DNA of 64,000 nucleotides from Edaphochlamys debaryana (taxonomy: Eukaryota; Chlorophyta; Chlorophyceae; Chlamydomonadales). The DNA lies in assembly GCA_016858145.1 (NCBI GenBank), contig JAEHOE010000041.1, positions 186,001 to 250,000 of the forward strand, written 5' to 3'. Made by a program: the position numbers and the translations under genes. The notes under the pieces are model-generated. The model made no database searches, was not told the origin of the DNA, and saw only the letters and a program-made list of their open reading frames with translations. Shown here one piece after another: positions 46,909 to 59,796 of the stretch (position 1 is its first letter; every line of letters starts with the position of its first letter).

Positions 46909-49900
46909 ATGGCGCCAAGACGCTCGGCATGGCGCGGATGCGGGGCGCTACTCGCGATCGCCGCCATGGTCCCAGCTCTCGCAGCGAATGGCGTTCAAGA
47001 TCAGCAGCACGGTCTGGGCCGGCGTGTTGGGCTGGGCGGCGCTCGTCGCTTTCTGCTTGCGAGCAAGGAGGAGGACAAGTGCACCGGCGACGTCTTGTGC
47101 CTTCTAAACCCTAGCTACGTCACGAGCATGCCCGCCCCGGAGACGGACACCGCCAAGTGAGACATCTATGCTTTGATGCATCCTGCCTTGCGGTTGGGGT
47201 TCATCTCCTGCTCGGCTAGCTGAAACTGCTCGAGGCGGCTCTCCTGTGTGCTGCTGATCGCGGACTGCTAGGTCCCGAGTTACGCCACACGCACAGCTGA
47301 GCATGCGCTGTCCATCCACCCCGCCGTCGGCCCCGCGGAACAATGCAAACCGCGAGCGGACCATCAACTTGATGGCCTCAGCGGATGGTCTGGATACACA
47401 GGATGACGTCCAGGATGATACGCCGTATGTGCTGACTGGTGTGACCAACTCGAGCGTGTCAAACCCGGTTTTCCCCCGCACCCCCGCCCGCCCCCCCTCT
47501 TCCCAACGCATCGCAGGCTTATCGCGTACACAGACGCTGTGAAGTACCACTGCACCACCCTCAGCACCAAAACCGCTTGCGATCAGGACGGTCGTTGCAT
47601 GTGAGTAGCGTGCGCGCTTGACGCTGAGGCATGGCTGGCGTGTCCGAAGAGGCTGCAGTGCCGGCACGGCAGGGGAACTGCGGGGGCACGGCCTGGAGGG
47701 GACTTCTGGAAGAGGCACTTGGATATGCCTAGACCGTACAAACGCCGTGCGGTAGCGGGCAGCGTCCCCCCTGAGGTGCCAGCCACATTGAGGCTGCGAT
47801 TCTATTGTTTCAGCAGGTGGCTGGCGCACGCCCACTCCCTCGGCTTTGGCCCTGTGTTCGTGCCTACCTTGCGCGCTGCCCGCCGCCACACGACCTCGAC
47901 CCTCCTCTTTCTTGCAGTTTTGGTTCGGATGGCTGCTCCGCACTGAACATCATTGACCCCCGGGTGAGGGGGAGGAGGGCGGACAGGGAGGGCGGTGGGC
48001 AGGGGGCGGGAGCAGGGGCAGCACATGCTAGAAACGAGTAGGGGATGGAGGGGGAAGACCCGAGTTGTAACCCCTCGATGCCAGTGAAGTGGGCCCCATG
48101 GGTGCAGGGGAAGAGGGCCGGGGCAGTCGGCCGGGGCTCGCTGGGGGGCATTGTGTCACCGTCTTGGGGCGGGGCGCGTGGCCAGGAGAGCTACCCCGCG
48201 TCTGGACCGCTTCCGCTGGAGACGCAACTTCTCCTGCCCGGCCGGTGACCTACCCTCCCCTTTCCCCTCCGCTCCCTCACCGTCCCCTTCCCCAGTGGCT
48301 GCTCAACGTCCGCTACTGCCCCGGCTCCCTCACTGACCGGGAGGTCCAGTGCGAGGCGAACCTGGATGCTGTTAGCTGCGCCGGCGCCGGCGGCTGCACC
48401 TGGAAGACCTCAAAGGAGTACCTGGTAGATAGGCGGTTGGCGGTTAAGGCATTTGGTTGCTGGCGGTTGGGAGTTGACGGTTGGAAGCGTGGGCGACGCT
48501 CGGCGAGGCCCACGTGCAGTCGAGGCGGCGGGGGCGCATGTGGGTCGGCCCAACTGCTCGTCCCTTGTACTGCTGCTCCGTGCAGGATCTCCGGGACACC
48601 ATGTACATCAAGTACGACGGCACGAATGCCGCACAGGTATGATGAGGGAGGGCCGCTAGGATGCATGCATGGGACGACTACCGCTTTGCCTACCAGTGTT
48701 CAGATGGCGTTGCGGGAAGCCATGCCAAAGCTGAGCACGAGGGCGGTGCACAGCGTGCCGTACTGCACATGCTGGGCCCTGGCCTGTGCCGTGTGCGAGA
48801 CCCTTCTCCGTTGGTGCGTTGGCTATGGCGTCCATCCGCAAACACGGATGGGCCTTTCTGGCTCCCTGCCTGACGCCACCTAGAGCGAACACAAGCAAGC
48901 TCCATGCATGCCGCTGCGCAGGTCATCACTAACAACCTGATCAACGCAGCGGTGGACGGAACGGGCCCGGGTACGACATCTGGGAGGCATCAGGGTTGGC
49001 CCGGGATACAGCCTGGGACTTTGGGACAGACACAAGCTCATGCCAGGGCTGTTCTGGCGCCAGCCCTACACATTTTGCTAAACTCTTTCGGTACCCAAGC
49101 ATCAACGGCCCGCGATTCCCCCGATCGATACGCCCACCACAGGTGTGGGCATTGACCGTAATAACGGCATGTGCACCGCGAACTGGATTTGGGACGGCAC
49201 GGCAGAGACCACGGCCCAGCAGTTTCTGCAGGTCCGTCGGCGTGGGGGGAATGGAAGGAGGGCAGGGGAGAGGCACGGAGGCACACAGGGCCACACAATG
49301 TGCGGGGCGCAAAGGCCTCGCCCAGCAGCAGCTCTGGCCGAACCTCGCTCGAGAGCTTTCTGCGCTCTCGCCGCTTTGGCTGGTCCGCCTACCTTGTCTC
49401 ACTGGCTACATACGTAACTCACCCTCTGCCAACACCACCCAACCCGCACAGACCACCTCCGAGGAGTTCCTTGGCGGCGACTACACCAGCTACTTCGAGG
49501 TGAGTGGCGGCACGTACGGCACGGGTGGCAAGAAACGTTTTGGCGGCTGCTTCCCCTGCTGGTTGGAGGGTCGCAGCCTTGAACCAGCCTTTGCCTGGCG
49601 GGCTGAGGCAGCACTCGTACGCTGTTTCGGTTTGAACAGGAACGGGGGGCAGAGCGATGGTCACGCTCGTTCAGAATCCCGCGGCGGTTGCCACGTGGGA
49701 TCAGGCACCATAATCAGGAGCTCAACGTGTCATGTGAACATGCACTAGTTCCAACAGGGACTGCCTCCATCCCGAACCCTTCGCCGCACCACTTTCTACC
49801 CCATGCGCTGTGTCAATGCATGCTCCTCAAATCCAAACCAGATCCAAGACAAGCTCAGGGGGCCGCTGCTGGACGGCGACTGCGAGGCCTCTCAGGCGGT

Positions 49901-51240
49901 GAGGGGCCTCGCTCAGTCGCGTGCTCTTGGGCGCCTGCTTTAGGGGACAGGGCTGTCTGGAACAAGGGGCCCTCGCGTGTTACTATCACAGCTTGAGGGA
50001 CCGGTACTATGTGTAGTATGCGTGGGACAAGGCGTGCCTAGGCAAGAGCCCTTAGTCATGATTCACGCCCGCCTCGGCCCATGAGATTGTGACCTCACGA
50101 TACGACACAAGCACCGTCATGGATCCTGCCTCAGCCCTACCTTCCGCCTTGCCTGCCGCCGGCTTGCGACGTTCCTCCTCCTGGCCCCATAGCACGTGCA
50201 CACCCACGCATCACGCCTGCCCCTCTTCTGCCTTGTCTGCTGCTGCACGCAGGCTGCGGGCAGGCAGCAATGCGAAATGGCCTATGATAAGAGCGAGTGC
50301 GACGCCCTCGCGGACAAGGGGTGCACCTGGTCGGGTCCCGAGGACAACGGCACGTGCGACGCCCCGCCCGAGCTGCAGGATCCCCAGGACCCGTGAGCAC
50401 GAGACCGGTCCGGTCCAGTCCGGTCCAGTCCAGTCCGGTCCGATCCAGTCCGACCTCGGCCCCCTACCATCATTATTAGCAGCACAGGTTCAGCCCAACA
50501 CGTCTTTTGCGTACGTCCCCGGGTTTACCTCGCCCTGCCCCAACAGTCCCTGTTGTGATCCCTCGTAGGTACTACATTGCCTATGAGGCAGCCAAGCTGG
50601 CCTGCCTGAAGCTTGACAACTGCAAGGGTACGTAGGCTAGGGCGCTACGGTGCAAGGTTGGTGCGCTACGTGGGCTAGGCCTGGGTGCACGGTCCCTCCG
50701 CACATGGTTCTGGGGGGTTACAGCTGATTAAAGGACGCCTGACGTAGCTCTCCAATGCAAGTGACACGTGGGAAACCGTGACACCGCCCCCGCTCGCCCC
50801 TATTACCCCTTGCAGCCGGCGGCAAGTTCACGGTCGACACCTCTAAGTTCGCCGCCCTGCTGATGGACCTGCCCTCCTTCGCGACCGAAGGCTCCACACT
50901 TTCGCCGGAGGAGACTCCTTCGCCGGAGGAGTCTCCTTCGCCGGAGGAGACTCCTTCCCCGGAGGAGTCTCCTTCCCCCGAGGAAGCTCCTTCGCCCGAG
51001 GAGACCCCTTCCCCCGAGGAGACCCCCTCTCCTGAGGAAACCCCTTCGCCTGGGGAAACCCCTTCGCCCGAGGAGATGCCCACGCCCCCTGAGGAGTCTG
51101 AGCCCAGCCCGTCACCCAAGCCTAAGCCCAAGCCCACCCGTCACCCCTCCAAGAAGCGGACCGCCGCGCCGCCGCCCCGCCGCCGCATGTACGCGTTCCC
51201 GCCCTTCCGCCGTGTGCCGCCAGGCTGGCGCAAGCCCTGA
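46909..51240 (+). CDS. Secreted Cys-rich, Ser-Pro-Glu-Glu repeat protein D2
   Basis: Twelve exons with the same phases as D1: 46909-47156, 47517-47600, 47918-47963, 48296-48424, 48586-48636, 48922-48970, 49143-49231, 49452-49499, 49842-49898, 50253-50392, 50569-50627, 50816-51240; about 474 aa. The signal peptide is GALLAIAAMVPALAANG. Cys modules match D1: WLLNVRYCPGSL, CEANLDAVSCAGAGGCTW, VGIDRNNGMCTANWIWDGTA, ADKGCTWSG...CDAPPEL. The repeat exon encodes SPEE(T/S/A) units and a basic KKRTAAPPPRRRMYAFPPFRR tail, the most conserved part with D1. Its location is inferred to be secreted or wall-associated. No enzyme motif was found; a structural or matrix role fits best. The pair arose by tandem duplication of a ~5-kb unit. 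Confidence 0.8.
50400..50455 (+). repeat. GGTCCAGTCC-type microsatellite
   Basis: Imperfect tandem 5-bp units (GGTCC/AGTCC) lie in the D2 intron between exons 50253-50392 and 50569-50627. Confidence 0.85.
50893..51100 (+). repeat. SPEE(T/S)-coding repeat of D2
   Basis: About eleven units of 15-18 nt keep the Ser-Pro-Glu-Glu register with synonymous changes. Corresponds to the D1 repeat. Confidence 0.85.
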
Positions 51241-53859
51241 GCAGATCCGCACCGGAAGCCTCGGGGGTGCATTAGAATGAAAGTGGCAGTCTGTCTGACC
51301 TCTGCCAGTTCGTCACTTGGCTGTCTGGGATGAGCATATGCAAACCGTAGGGATGGCGTGGTGTGGGCTTGCGTAGATCGACATGCGGATGTGATGTAGC
51401 AGTGGTGCAAGAGCACGACAGGTGAAACGGGATAGACGTATGGAAGAGGGCCGGCGGAGACGGGAGCGTGGACCAGTGCGATGGCCCAGGCCGGTTGTTT
51501 GATGATAATTTGGGGCTCAGGGCTGCGAAGAGTCTTGTCAGGTGTTGCCCTTCCTCGTTGAACATCCAGGGCCGCCCCTATCACGTCCATCCTCGCCACG
51601 TCCGTCCTCACATACCGTCACTAGTTTGGGCGCACGCCCTCAGACTGCTCAAAGCCGTTTCCTGCCACTCCAGCCCGGAGGGTGTCGGAGGAGCGAAACC
51701 CATCTGCGCTGGCAGAAGACAACAGAGAGGCTGTGACCACGGATCAATGCCTCCAAGCCCCCTAAGATTACCCCGAGGCCAGGGCGGGGGCAGGAACAAA
51801 GTCCACCGACACCATGCCCCGAAACCCCTGGGCCTCCCCAACAGGCGACCGACCGACCCGTACAGCGTACAAAACTGTCGTACCAGGCCTTCCTGTAGCC
51901 CGATTTAGCTGTTTTTGTCTCTACGTGCTGCCCTCTGTGCTCTCGGCGCCTCGGCGCACCCACCATGCTCGGCTGCTCACTTTGGCCAGGAGCGATTGAC
52001 CATGCCATGGACCCCGACCCATCCGACGGTCGTCAGGTCGGCACTGAGGGGCGATGCTATGACCGTGCATGACATCTACTGCGCGAGGCACAAGCCTGCG
52101 GGTGGCGGGGGGACTTCGCTGAAAGATTGTCATGACATGTCTCGCCCCCCGGGCAGTGTGGAAGGGGTGGAATGGCTCGCCAACATAAGCAATGCATTGC
52201 GTTACGCTTATTGCATTGCTGGAACAAAACCCCAGCGGCCCCACTGCCCAGCCCACTCCCGGCCGCCTTGGCAAAGTGGTAGGAGGACTGAGGAGGAAGC
52301 GGTGGGTGTCATGGCACAAAGCACATAGTCGCGCATCACGCCCGGCCCGCAATGGCACAAGCTATGATTTGCGCATATCTACACTTTGTCGTTGTGGGCA
52401 GTGAATTGATCGGCGCGGCGCGAACCCAACATGTTAAGAACGCGGTCGCACCAACTCGCACCCGTAGCCCAAGGAGCGACACAGTTATCTGTTTCGTATG
52501 GCTCCTTACACTGTTGAGCCAAGATCGAGGTAGTTGCGTCAAGTTTGCGCGCAACTCCTGCGAGGATGTCGGGCTGCAAACTCAGACAAACCTCGCCGCT
52601 CAAGCCCCGGACCAAGCGCGATGTTGCTACATTACTTACGCACTGAGATCCGTCGACGTGGAAGTACTCGCAACACTTTGTCGCCGGTCGGCGTGGAAAT
52701 GTGTTTCGCCCCGCTTCAATCCCCGGCCTCCCCCCGAAGCTACGTGCGGAGCGCGCCACACGGCCCCGCGCTTTGCACCGTGCCTCCACGCATGTCGCAT
52801 TGCCCAGCCACTGAGCTCAGCCACAAAGCGCTAAGGAAACTTGACGGTTCTAGCCATATCCCTATCTAGCCAATACAGGTTCGATGAAATGTATTAGTAC
52901 AACACCCACTTGCGCCTCCGTAGCCCCGTCAGTGCAGCGCCTCCATGCCTTCTCAAGGGTCGGCCCATCGCCTTCATCCTACATAGGGGCTTTGCAGCTG
53001 CCTTGCCGCAGAGTTCAGCTCTTGTATACGTACCGCAAGCCTTCAAGATCCTGAATGAACCAAGAATGCTTGCTGGAGTAAAACCCACCTCGCCGCCGGT
53101 GCCGCGCACAAAGCAGGGAATGAGGTCTACTCACCGCCACACCCAGTGGACTTGCAATTGCACCAGGCCATGTCCCTGTTGCAGCAACAGACACAATGAA
53201 CACCCACAACAAAATGGACCCCGTCCATCCCCAAACACGAGCTACCACGGACCCGCCTCGCATCCCCCAGCGCGCACTGCCCCCACGCCCACGTTCCCCT
53301 TGCGCGAGTGGTCGAGTGGTGATGCCGAGGACGCAGGATCACTGCGGTACAATGTTGCTCAGTCTGACAGTAGCCACACAGTGGAGTTTCAGCAGTTCCA
53401 ACCCATGGCCGTGGGTTCAAAGCAGAAGTGCAGTGCAAGCAAGTGCACGAAAGCATTGCCATAGAAACCCTAAATCATTATAATCATCAGAACGTTAGGA
53501 AGCCCTTCATTGCAATCACCGAGGGCGCCGAGCTTGCACCCGGACAATACCGGTAGTCTGCAGCAGCCACAGACACAAAACCCACAAGCATCAAGACGAG
53601 CACCAAATGCAGCCCCTCCCAGCCATAAAAAAACTGTTGCAGCCACAGACACAACACCCACATCGGACTTTGCTATGCACCGCGGTGCAGCGTGTCTCCG
53701 ACCAGCGCTTCCAGTCAGCCTCCGCCCACAACCCATTGATATTAACAGGGGTCAGCACAGAACATCCACCACAAGATGGAATGCGTGTACCCACCCCACC
53801 CGCACCCCCACCCCCCAAAGTTAGAGAATCATCAACCAGTGACTCTCTGGCTACTGCTT
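51241..53859. other. Intergenic between convergent D2 and kinase genes
   Basis: 2.6 kb with lower GC than the genes. No exon chain or domain recognised. A motif GCAGC(A/C)(A/G)CAGACACAA followed by ACCCACA occurs three times (about 53178, 53560, 53635). A tRNA-Ser-like D-arm sequence lies at 53307-53332. These suggest a short dispersed element. Confidence 0.35.
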
Positions 53860-56800
53860 TCACAGCACGACCGGCATGCCAGTCGGCGGCCCCAGGTCCT
53901 GCAGCAAGATGCTCAGCACCTCCTCCACAACGGCCGCCGTGGGCCGGAACTGCGGCCGGCGCTGCAGGCAGCCGAGTGCGGTGTTGCGGAAGGCTGCCGG
54001 GCAGCTGGGCGGGAAGTTGGGGAACTCGGGGCAGTAGCAGGGCCCCGCCTCGGTCCACAGTCCGGCGCAGACACCGTAGTACAGCTCCCACATCATGACG
54101 CCCAGGCTGAACACTACGGGATGAGTAATGGGGGGGGCGGAGGGGAGCGAGTGTGAAGGGAGGACGAGGTCCAAGGCATGAGGGGCGTCAGGAGGGCGGG
54201 TCTGGAATTGGGGACAGAACTGGCTAGCAGAACTTGTTGTAGGGCCCAATGGAAGGACCGAAGCCCACCGCAGTAGCAGGCACTCACCGTCCGCCTCGGG
54301 TCCGACCCTACCCATCACGGCGACGGAGGGGCAGATGTAGAACATGGTTCCCTGCCGCATGTTGCTGAGGTGCGTGCAGTGCTCTGGGAGCAACACGCTC
54401 AGCCCAAAGTCCCCCACTTTGACGGCGAAGCCCGAGGCCTCGCGTCGGTCCCGCTTCAGCAGCACGTTGTTGGGGTTGAGGTCTGGGGAGCGGGAGGGGA
54501 GTCCGAGGGAAGGGGACAAAAGAGTTTTACCCTAGCTGGCTTCCCAAAGGTTCCAGCCTCGACCCTTCCCTCCGTGCATGCCCACCTCCGTGCACGATGC
54601 GCTTGGAGTGCAGGTGGGCGAGGGCCCGGGCAATGCCCAGCACAATGCTCACGACCGCGGGCTGTGCGGGCGGAGATCACAGGGTGGGAACAGTGAGGAG
54701 GCAAGAGGCAAGCGGGCAAGGTAAGGCCAAGGCTTCGTGGGCCTAGGTCTAGGTGCGTGGCCTCCTTGTCCCGCCCTGCAGCTGTGTGCCCCTCTCACCA
54801 GGACCGCAACACCGGGCCGGGGCCAGATCGCACGGTTGCCGTACAGCCCCCTCAGGGGGCCCCCATCCGCAAACTCTTGTACGATGAACAGCCGCCAGGC
54901 CTGCAAGGGTGTTGGGGTTTAGTAGGGCGTGAGCACAACGGACTCGAGTACGTTAACTTGCACATGGATAGGCAGGGCACCGTCGACTGCTGCAGTCAGC
55001 TCACCAGCACAACAGTGGAGGTGCTCTTGATGACCACTCCAGCTCTGGGGGTGTCTCCCTGAACGGGTGTGCTGTCGTCACCAATCGACTGCAGATCGCT
55101 GGCGTAGGTAGCCTGCATTGGAATGGAGTCGAAGCACCGCAGAGAAGAGGTTAGGTAAGCCAGTGAGTAGAGCTAGGTGTGGAACCCATGCTACCGATGC
55201 TGAAACTCACGATGACGTTTGGGTGGTTGATGCTCTTGCACAGGGCCGCCTCCTGGAGTGCCCGCCTGCGGTTCTCGGCGTTTGCCGAGAAGAGCACCGT
55301 CTTGACGGCCACAGGGAGGCCCTGCCACGTGCCTGAGAGGGGAACACGGAGGTAGGGCGGCCTATTAATTCCATGCGCAAGCCGGGCACCCACACAAGCA
55401 GGCCGCACGCCCGCCGTGCCCTAGCCCCTCGTTTCTTCATCTCAACAAACCCCCAGCGAGCCCCACTCACCCTTGTACACGGTCCCAAACGTCCCCGAGC
55501 CAATGACGCGTTGCAGTTCTATTGCCACGTCCCCCACGCTGGCTCGCAGCTCCGATGACAGCTGACTCAGCTCCTCATACACGTCAGAAGACTGTCCCGT
55601 GAAGGCCGACGCCGACGGATCCTGGTCGTCGCCCTCGGCCTCGGGGGCGATGTAGGCAATGCCGGTGGGTGGTGAGCCGCTGCTGGTGGAGAGGCTTGTG
55701 ATGATAAGGACGCGGGTGTCAGACGTCGGGGGATCGTCCACAGCAGTGGTGACGGGGGCTGTGGGAGTACTCTTGGCGTCGCCCAGACTTGCGTGGCATT
55801 TCAGCTGGTGAGCAGGGCCGGCCTGTGGGCAAAGTGGGCAGGAGCAAAGGGGAGCGAAGTTTTCTTGGGAGCTGCCACGGGGGATACACCTAACGAGTCC
55901 GGCAACGAGACGCCCTTTGCACATTAATGTCGTCAGAGCCCAGACAAACCAGCGTACCTGTGTCATCACCGGGTCCAGTGGAGGCCCGTCGGGACGCCTG
56001 GCTGAGAGAGAGGGGGCACATGTGCCCCCTGTACAGGGGCCGGTGGCGGCACATCCCACGTCCTCTAGCACTTCTGAGCTGGCTGTCGACTTTGGCGCGG
56101 CCTCGGCCTCCGCAGGGCTTGGCTTGTCGCCATCCTGTCGCATCCCTGCTTCCAGGTCGCGTGAAGACGCGGACGTCGCATGACTTGCATCTCCGTGGCT
56201 GCCCTTGTTGCTCCCGCCAGCTGCTGCGGCCTGCTCAAGCCGCTTGCGGCGGTAGTGCAGCACCAGTACGGCAGCCACCGTAACCGCCAGAACCACCAGC
56301 ACGAATGCCGCCACTGCTGTGCCCACCAACGCAGCCTGCGAGAGGGTGGGGGTGTGCGCCGGTTGCACAGTCACCGCAGGGAACCCTTGGCCAGAACACC
56401 AGGTCAAATGGAGAGGGCATCGTTCCTACCAGAGCCCAGTCACTCTTTAGCCCCCATCAACTCCTTGCCGATTGATCAGGTAGATCAAGAGACCAGAGCT
56501 CACGTACCCCAACCCCATGGCATGACATGGTGCTTGCTTCTGCGCGCCGTGCGTACCTTGCTCGCATGCATGTGCCTTGCCGCTCCAGCAGAGGCAGGAG
56601 TGACAGCGCTGCTCTGGTTCTGCGCCCGGAGTTGCTCCCGCAGCAGTGTAACGCATGCGTCACCTTGGCGCTGCTTCAGGCAGTCTGGGTCGACCACATG
56701 CTCTGCGTAGTACAGCGTGCGCAGGATGACCAACTGCGGGGCCGGCGGGTGGCGGGGGCCACTGTTAGATCTGCGTGCCCTCTGGAACAAAGCACCTCTA

Positions 56801-58005
56801 GGTGCTTGCCCTATCCTCGCTCGCTCTGTCCCCTGGTGAATGAGCTTTCATCTGACCCTTTCGATTACCTGGTAACCGCCGAAGAAAAGGCCCTGGCTGG
56901 CTAGGGAGCTGCGGCGCGGGAGAAGGAACCACGAAGGGAGAAAGGCATATATACCAATTGTTGACTAAGGCATTACGTGTACTGACCATCGGCTGCCGCA
57001 CGGGCTTCCCGCCCGTGCATCCCCGGGCCCCAGCATACCCCAGCCTCCCGAGCCTTGCCCGGCCTGCGCTGTGCATGCCCACCTGTCGGCTGGGACCATG
57101 GACGAGTACGCTGTGATGTTTATGCCCTGGTCGACGGTGATGACCGGATCTGGCAGACGTGTCGTACGGTACGTAAAGGGCCCGCCCACCGAGGTGTGCG
57201 GCTGGTAGCCGCACCCGCCTGGCTTCATCGCATCCTCCGTGCTAACTGCATCAGAGCCTGCGGCAGCAAGTGCCGCCATGCATTCCGCTGAGAGGGCAGT
57301 AGCCTTCTCATTGAGGACTGAGTCATTGTACGGCAAGCCGGCCACCCGAACCTGGGCAGGGCACAACACGGGGGGGGCAAACATTTTTGGGTGCGTGGGC
57401 CCGCGTGGGCTACTCTGCAGGGCGCGCCGAGGGGAGGGGAAAGCTGAGTACGTCTGAGCCAGGTACGTACCTGCACGCAGTCTTCGACCACAAGCCTGGC
57501 ATTGGGTGACTGGCGGAGGAAGCGTTGCACTGGCCCCACTGGCGCCAAGGCGCCGCGGACCTGCGCGCAGTTTCGGCCGCCAAAGATGGTCGCACGAACG
57601 CGACACGGTATCCTGAGTTTCCCCTTTGACACGCACCTCAAGGCCCCTGAATGTTAGAGTGCAGTTAGACGCGAGGCTGAGCAGCACAGGGGCGTCCGCG
57701 AAGTCGAGGGTAACTTTTGTCGACGAGGCCAACCTCGCAGGCGACGCGGAGATGGTCACCGACCGCTGAAGCGTCAGCGTCTTGGGCCATTCGCTTATGT
57801 TCAAGGCCAGCGAGCCGTCCAGAAGCACGGTCGAAACAGAAATGTCATCGAGCGCCAGCCGGAGCTCTTGCGTGCTAGAGACGGTCACAACGGACTCAAG
57901 TGCAGACCCTCTCACTAGGAGGAGGGCCACTGCCAGCAAGCCTCGCAGCCAGGCGTCTCGCCGTGCGCCAGTGGACATGGCAGTATCAGTGTTTGCGCTC
58001 AACAA
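53860..58005 (-). CDS. Receptor-type protein kinase with signal peptide and single TM
   Basis: Exons: 58005-57637, 57560-57471, 57351-57083, 56908-56869, 56733-56557, 56335-55958, 55822-55471, 55332-55211, 55112-55005, 54900-54799, 54661-54586, 54482-54288, 54113-53860; about 843 aa (834 if the second ATG at 57978 is used). A signal peptide (LLAVALLLVRGSA) is followed by an extracellular region of ~280 residues ending SLASQGLFFGGYQ...DPDCLKQRQGDACV, a layout seen in volvocine kinases. The TM helix lies at ~318-342 (AAFVLVVLAVTVAAVLVL), then RRKR. The kinase domain has the glycine loop IGSGTFGTVYKG (~547), VAVK with Lys569, RIVHGDLNPNN (Asp695; HGD replaces HRD), GDFGLS (Asp719) and DVFSLGVMMWELYYGV. 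The activation-segment end reads GTMFYICPSV, so the usual APE Glu is missing. It is probably TKL-like; activity is uncertain. Confidence 0.85.
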
Positions 58006-59088
58006 TGTACTTCATGTCAATACTCCGAGCTAGGTCACTCTGCTTGACGTAGTGCGGCTGATGTTCGAGCTTACCCTGCCATAATTTGGCCGCAGCGGCC
58101 GATCGCGATCGCGGCAGCAATCGAACGACAAAGTTGCGCGTGCCCGCGCTTTGCACACGTTTCTACCTCAAGCCCGCCTCCAAACGTTCTCACCCGGTAG
58201 CCCTTACGGTTTCCAAGTGCGTCAAAGTGTTTGTCAAAGTTTCCCACGTGTGCCGCACGTGTACCTTACTTGAAGTTGGGGCGACGCAGGACGATGCTCT
58301 GCGACGCCTTTGCATAGCAAGAAGTTCAGTGGAGCTACGTCGCGGCATTCGACTTTTCTTCGACTCCCGAATCGCTTTTGCGGCCCCTGGCCCGACTGGG
58401 GCCCGTCCATCCACGAACGTTTCACTCTTTGGTAATCCACATTCAAGAAGAAGAACACGCCGGGGAGGTACTTGCGTTGTACTTTCGGTCGATGCCGCTT
58501 GTATTATCGGTCGGCCGGCGCCGCTCGGCATGTCGCTCGCCATGTGTGCTCATCCTCCGGGGGCACGAGTGCTGCCCCGTGAGCCTGGTGGGGCCTGCTC
58601 CTGCATCATCCGGCAAGGCCCGAGTACAAGTGTGAAGCAAGGCCAGACCTGATGCTGGCAATGATGCTGGCAACAGTGGAAAAAGTCGGGACCAAAGGGA
58701 CAGGGCCCTCGAGGGGCTGGTAGACTTCAGCGCCGCGCCGTCCGGGTCCTAGGCTGGGTCAGGGTCAGGGTGCTGTGCGCACTTCTGCCTGGTCTGCCGT
58801 TGCACTTGCACCACTCGTCTCCTGAGGGGCATGGCCCCTAACGAACTCTCGTCATACCGTACAGGCCCGGCTGGGCCGTACCAGGCTGAAGACGAACCGG
58901 GGAAGTCCGGAGCCCCAGGGCCAAGCACGCGGGGCGGCACCCCCCCTGGCACCCCCACACGCTGCCGCCCGACGCCAGCCTCATGCAAGGCCTGCTAGGC
59001 GCCGGGCATTGGGGGCATGCAGCGGCAGCGCCAGAGCCCCGCCAACCCCTTCAGACTCAGTGTAAGCGACGTCGCCCTAGCATCCAAG

Positions 59089-59155
59089 CGCGCAATACCT
59101 CTTGCTACACTGAGCCGGGCCCAGCCAGCGCCCCTTCCACCTGCCCCGCCACCTG
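59089..59155 (+). repeat. 65-bp direct repeat, copy 1
   Basis: GCAATACCTCTTGCTACACTGAGCCGGGCC...CCAGCGCCCCTTCCACC..CTGAG. Copy 2 at 59336-59402 differs at few positions (a 4-bp GGTA insertion near the start and C/T changes). Confidence 0.8.
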
Positions 59156-59335
59156 AGTCGCCTGCACAGAGGCTTCGATGACCCGGCCCCGCCGTAATGT
59201 CGTAACCCACACTACCCACACTTCCCGCTAGCCAGGTCAGGTCGGTGTTCCGCTAGCCGGTTCTGACAGCCGTCGTTGACTCAAAGAGTCTGCGGTCCTT
59301 CAGCGCGGCAACAACCCAGCAGTCCTGCCCTCAGT

Positions 59336-59402
59336 GGCAATACGGTACCTCTTGCTACACCGAGCCGGGCCAAGCCAGCGCCCCTTCCACCCCGCTACCT
59401 GA
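59336..59402 (+). repeat. 65-bp direct repeat, copy 2
   Basis: Second copy of 59089-59155, same orientation, 247 bp away. Confidence 0.8.
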
Positions 59403-59796
59403 GCGATTCCCACACGCCTACCTCCTGCCTGCTTGCCTCGCTCCCGCCGCCTGGCCTCCGACTTTCGCAGCGCCCGCAATAATCCCACATACGGTACGTG
59501 CTTCCTGCCTAGTTTCGTCAAGGCGTCTATGTGTCCCCTGCTGCCTACCTCAATGGGCACACACATCGACTGCACGTCTTCAGGTCATCTAAAGCCCGCA
59601 CGCCTCGGCTATGGCCGGGCCTCAAGTCAACATGCACTCCAAATCAAGGGGCACGCCTGCAACCCCTATTTCATTTGATGGTCAACACTCACATCGCACA
59701 ATGCTGAGCGCACAATCAACGGAGTCCTGTTATGAATCAGTGGCGCTGTCTGGCCTAGAGCTACAACCTGCAAGATCCCTACGTTCATGTCGACCT

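Noticed and set aside
57561..57636. Read-through of the first kinase exon into DTVSRSCDHLW...
   Set aside because: A 76-bp GT..AG intron here gives a 90-nt phase-0 exon (VRGALAPVGPVQRFLRQ...) that joins the following exon cleanly, whereas the read-through frame gives Trp/Arg-rich noise.
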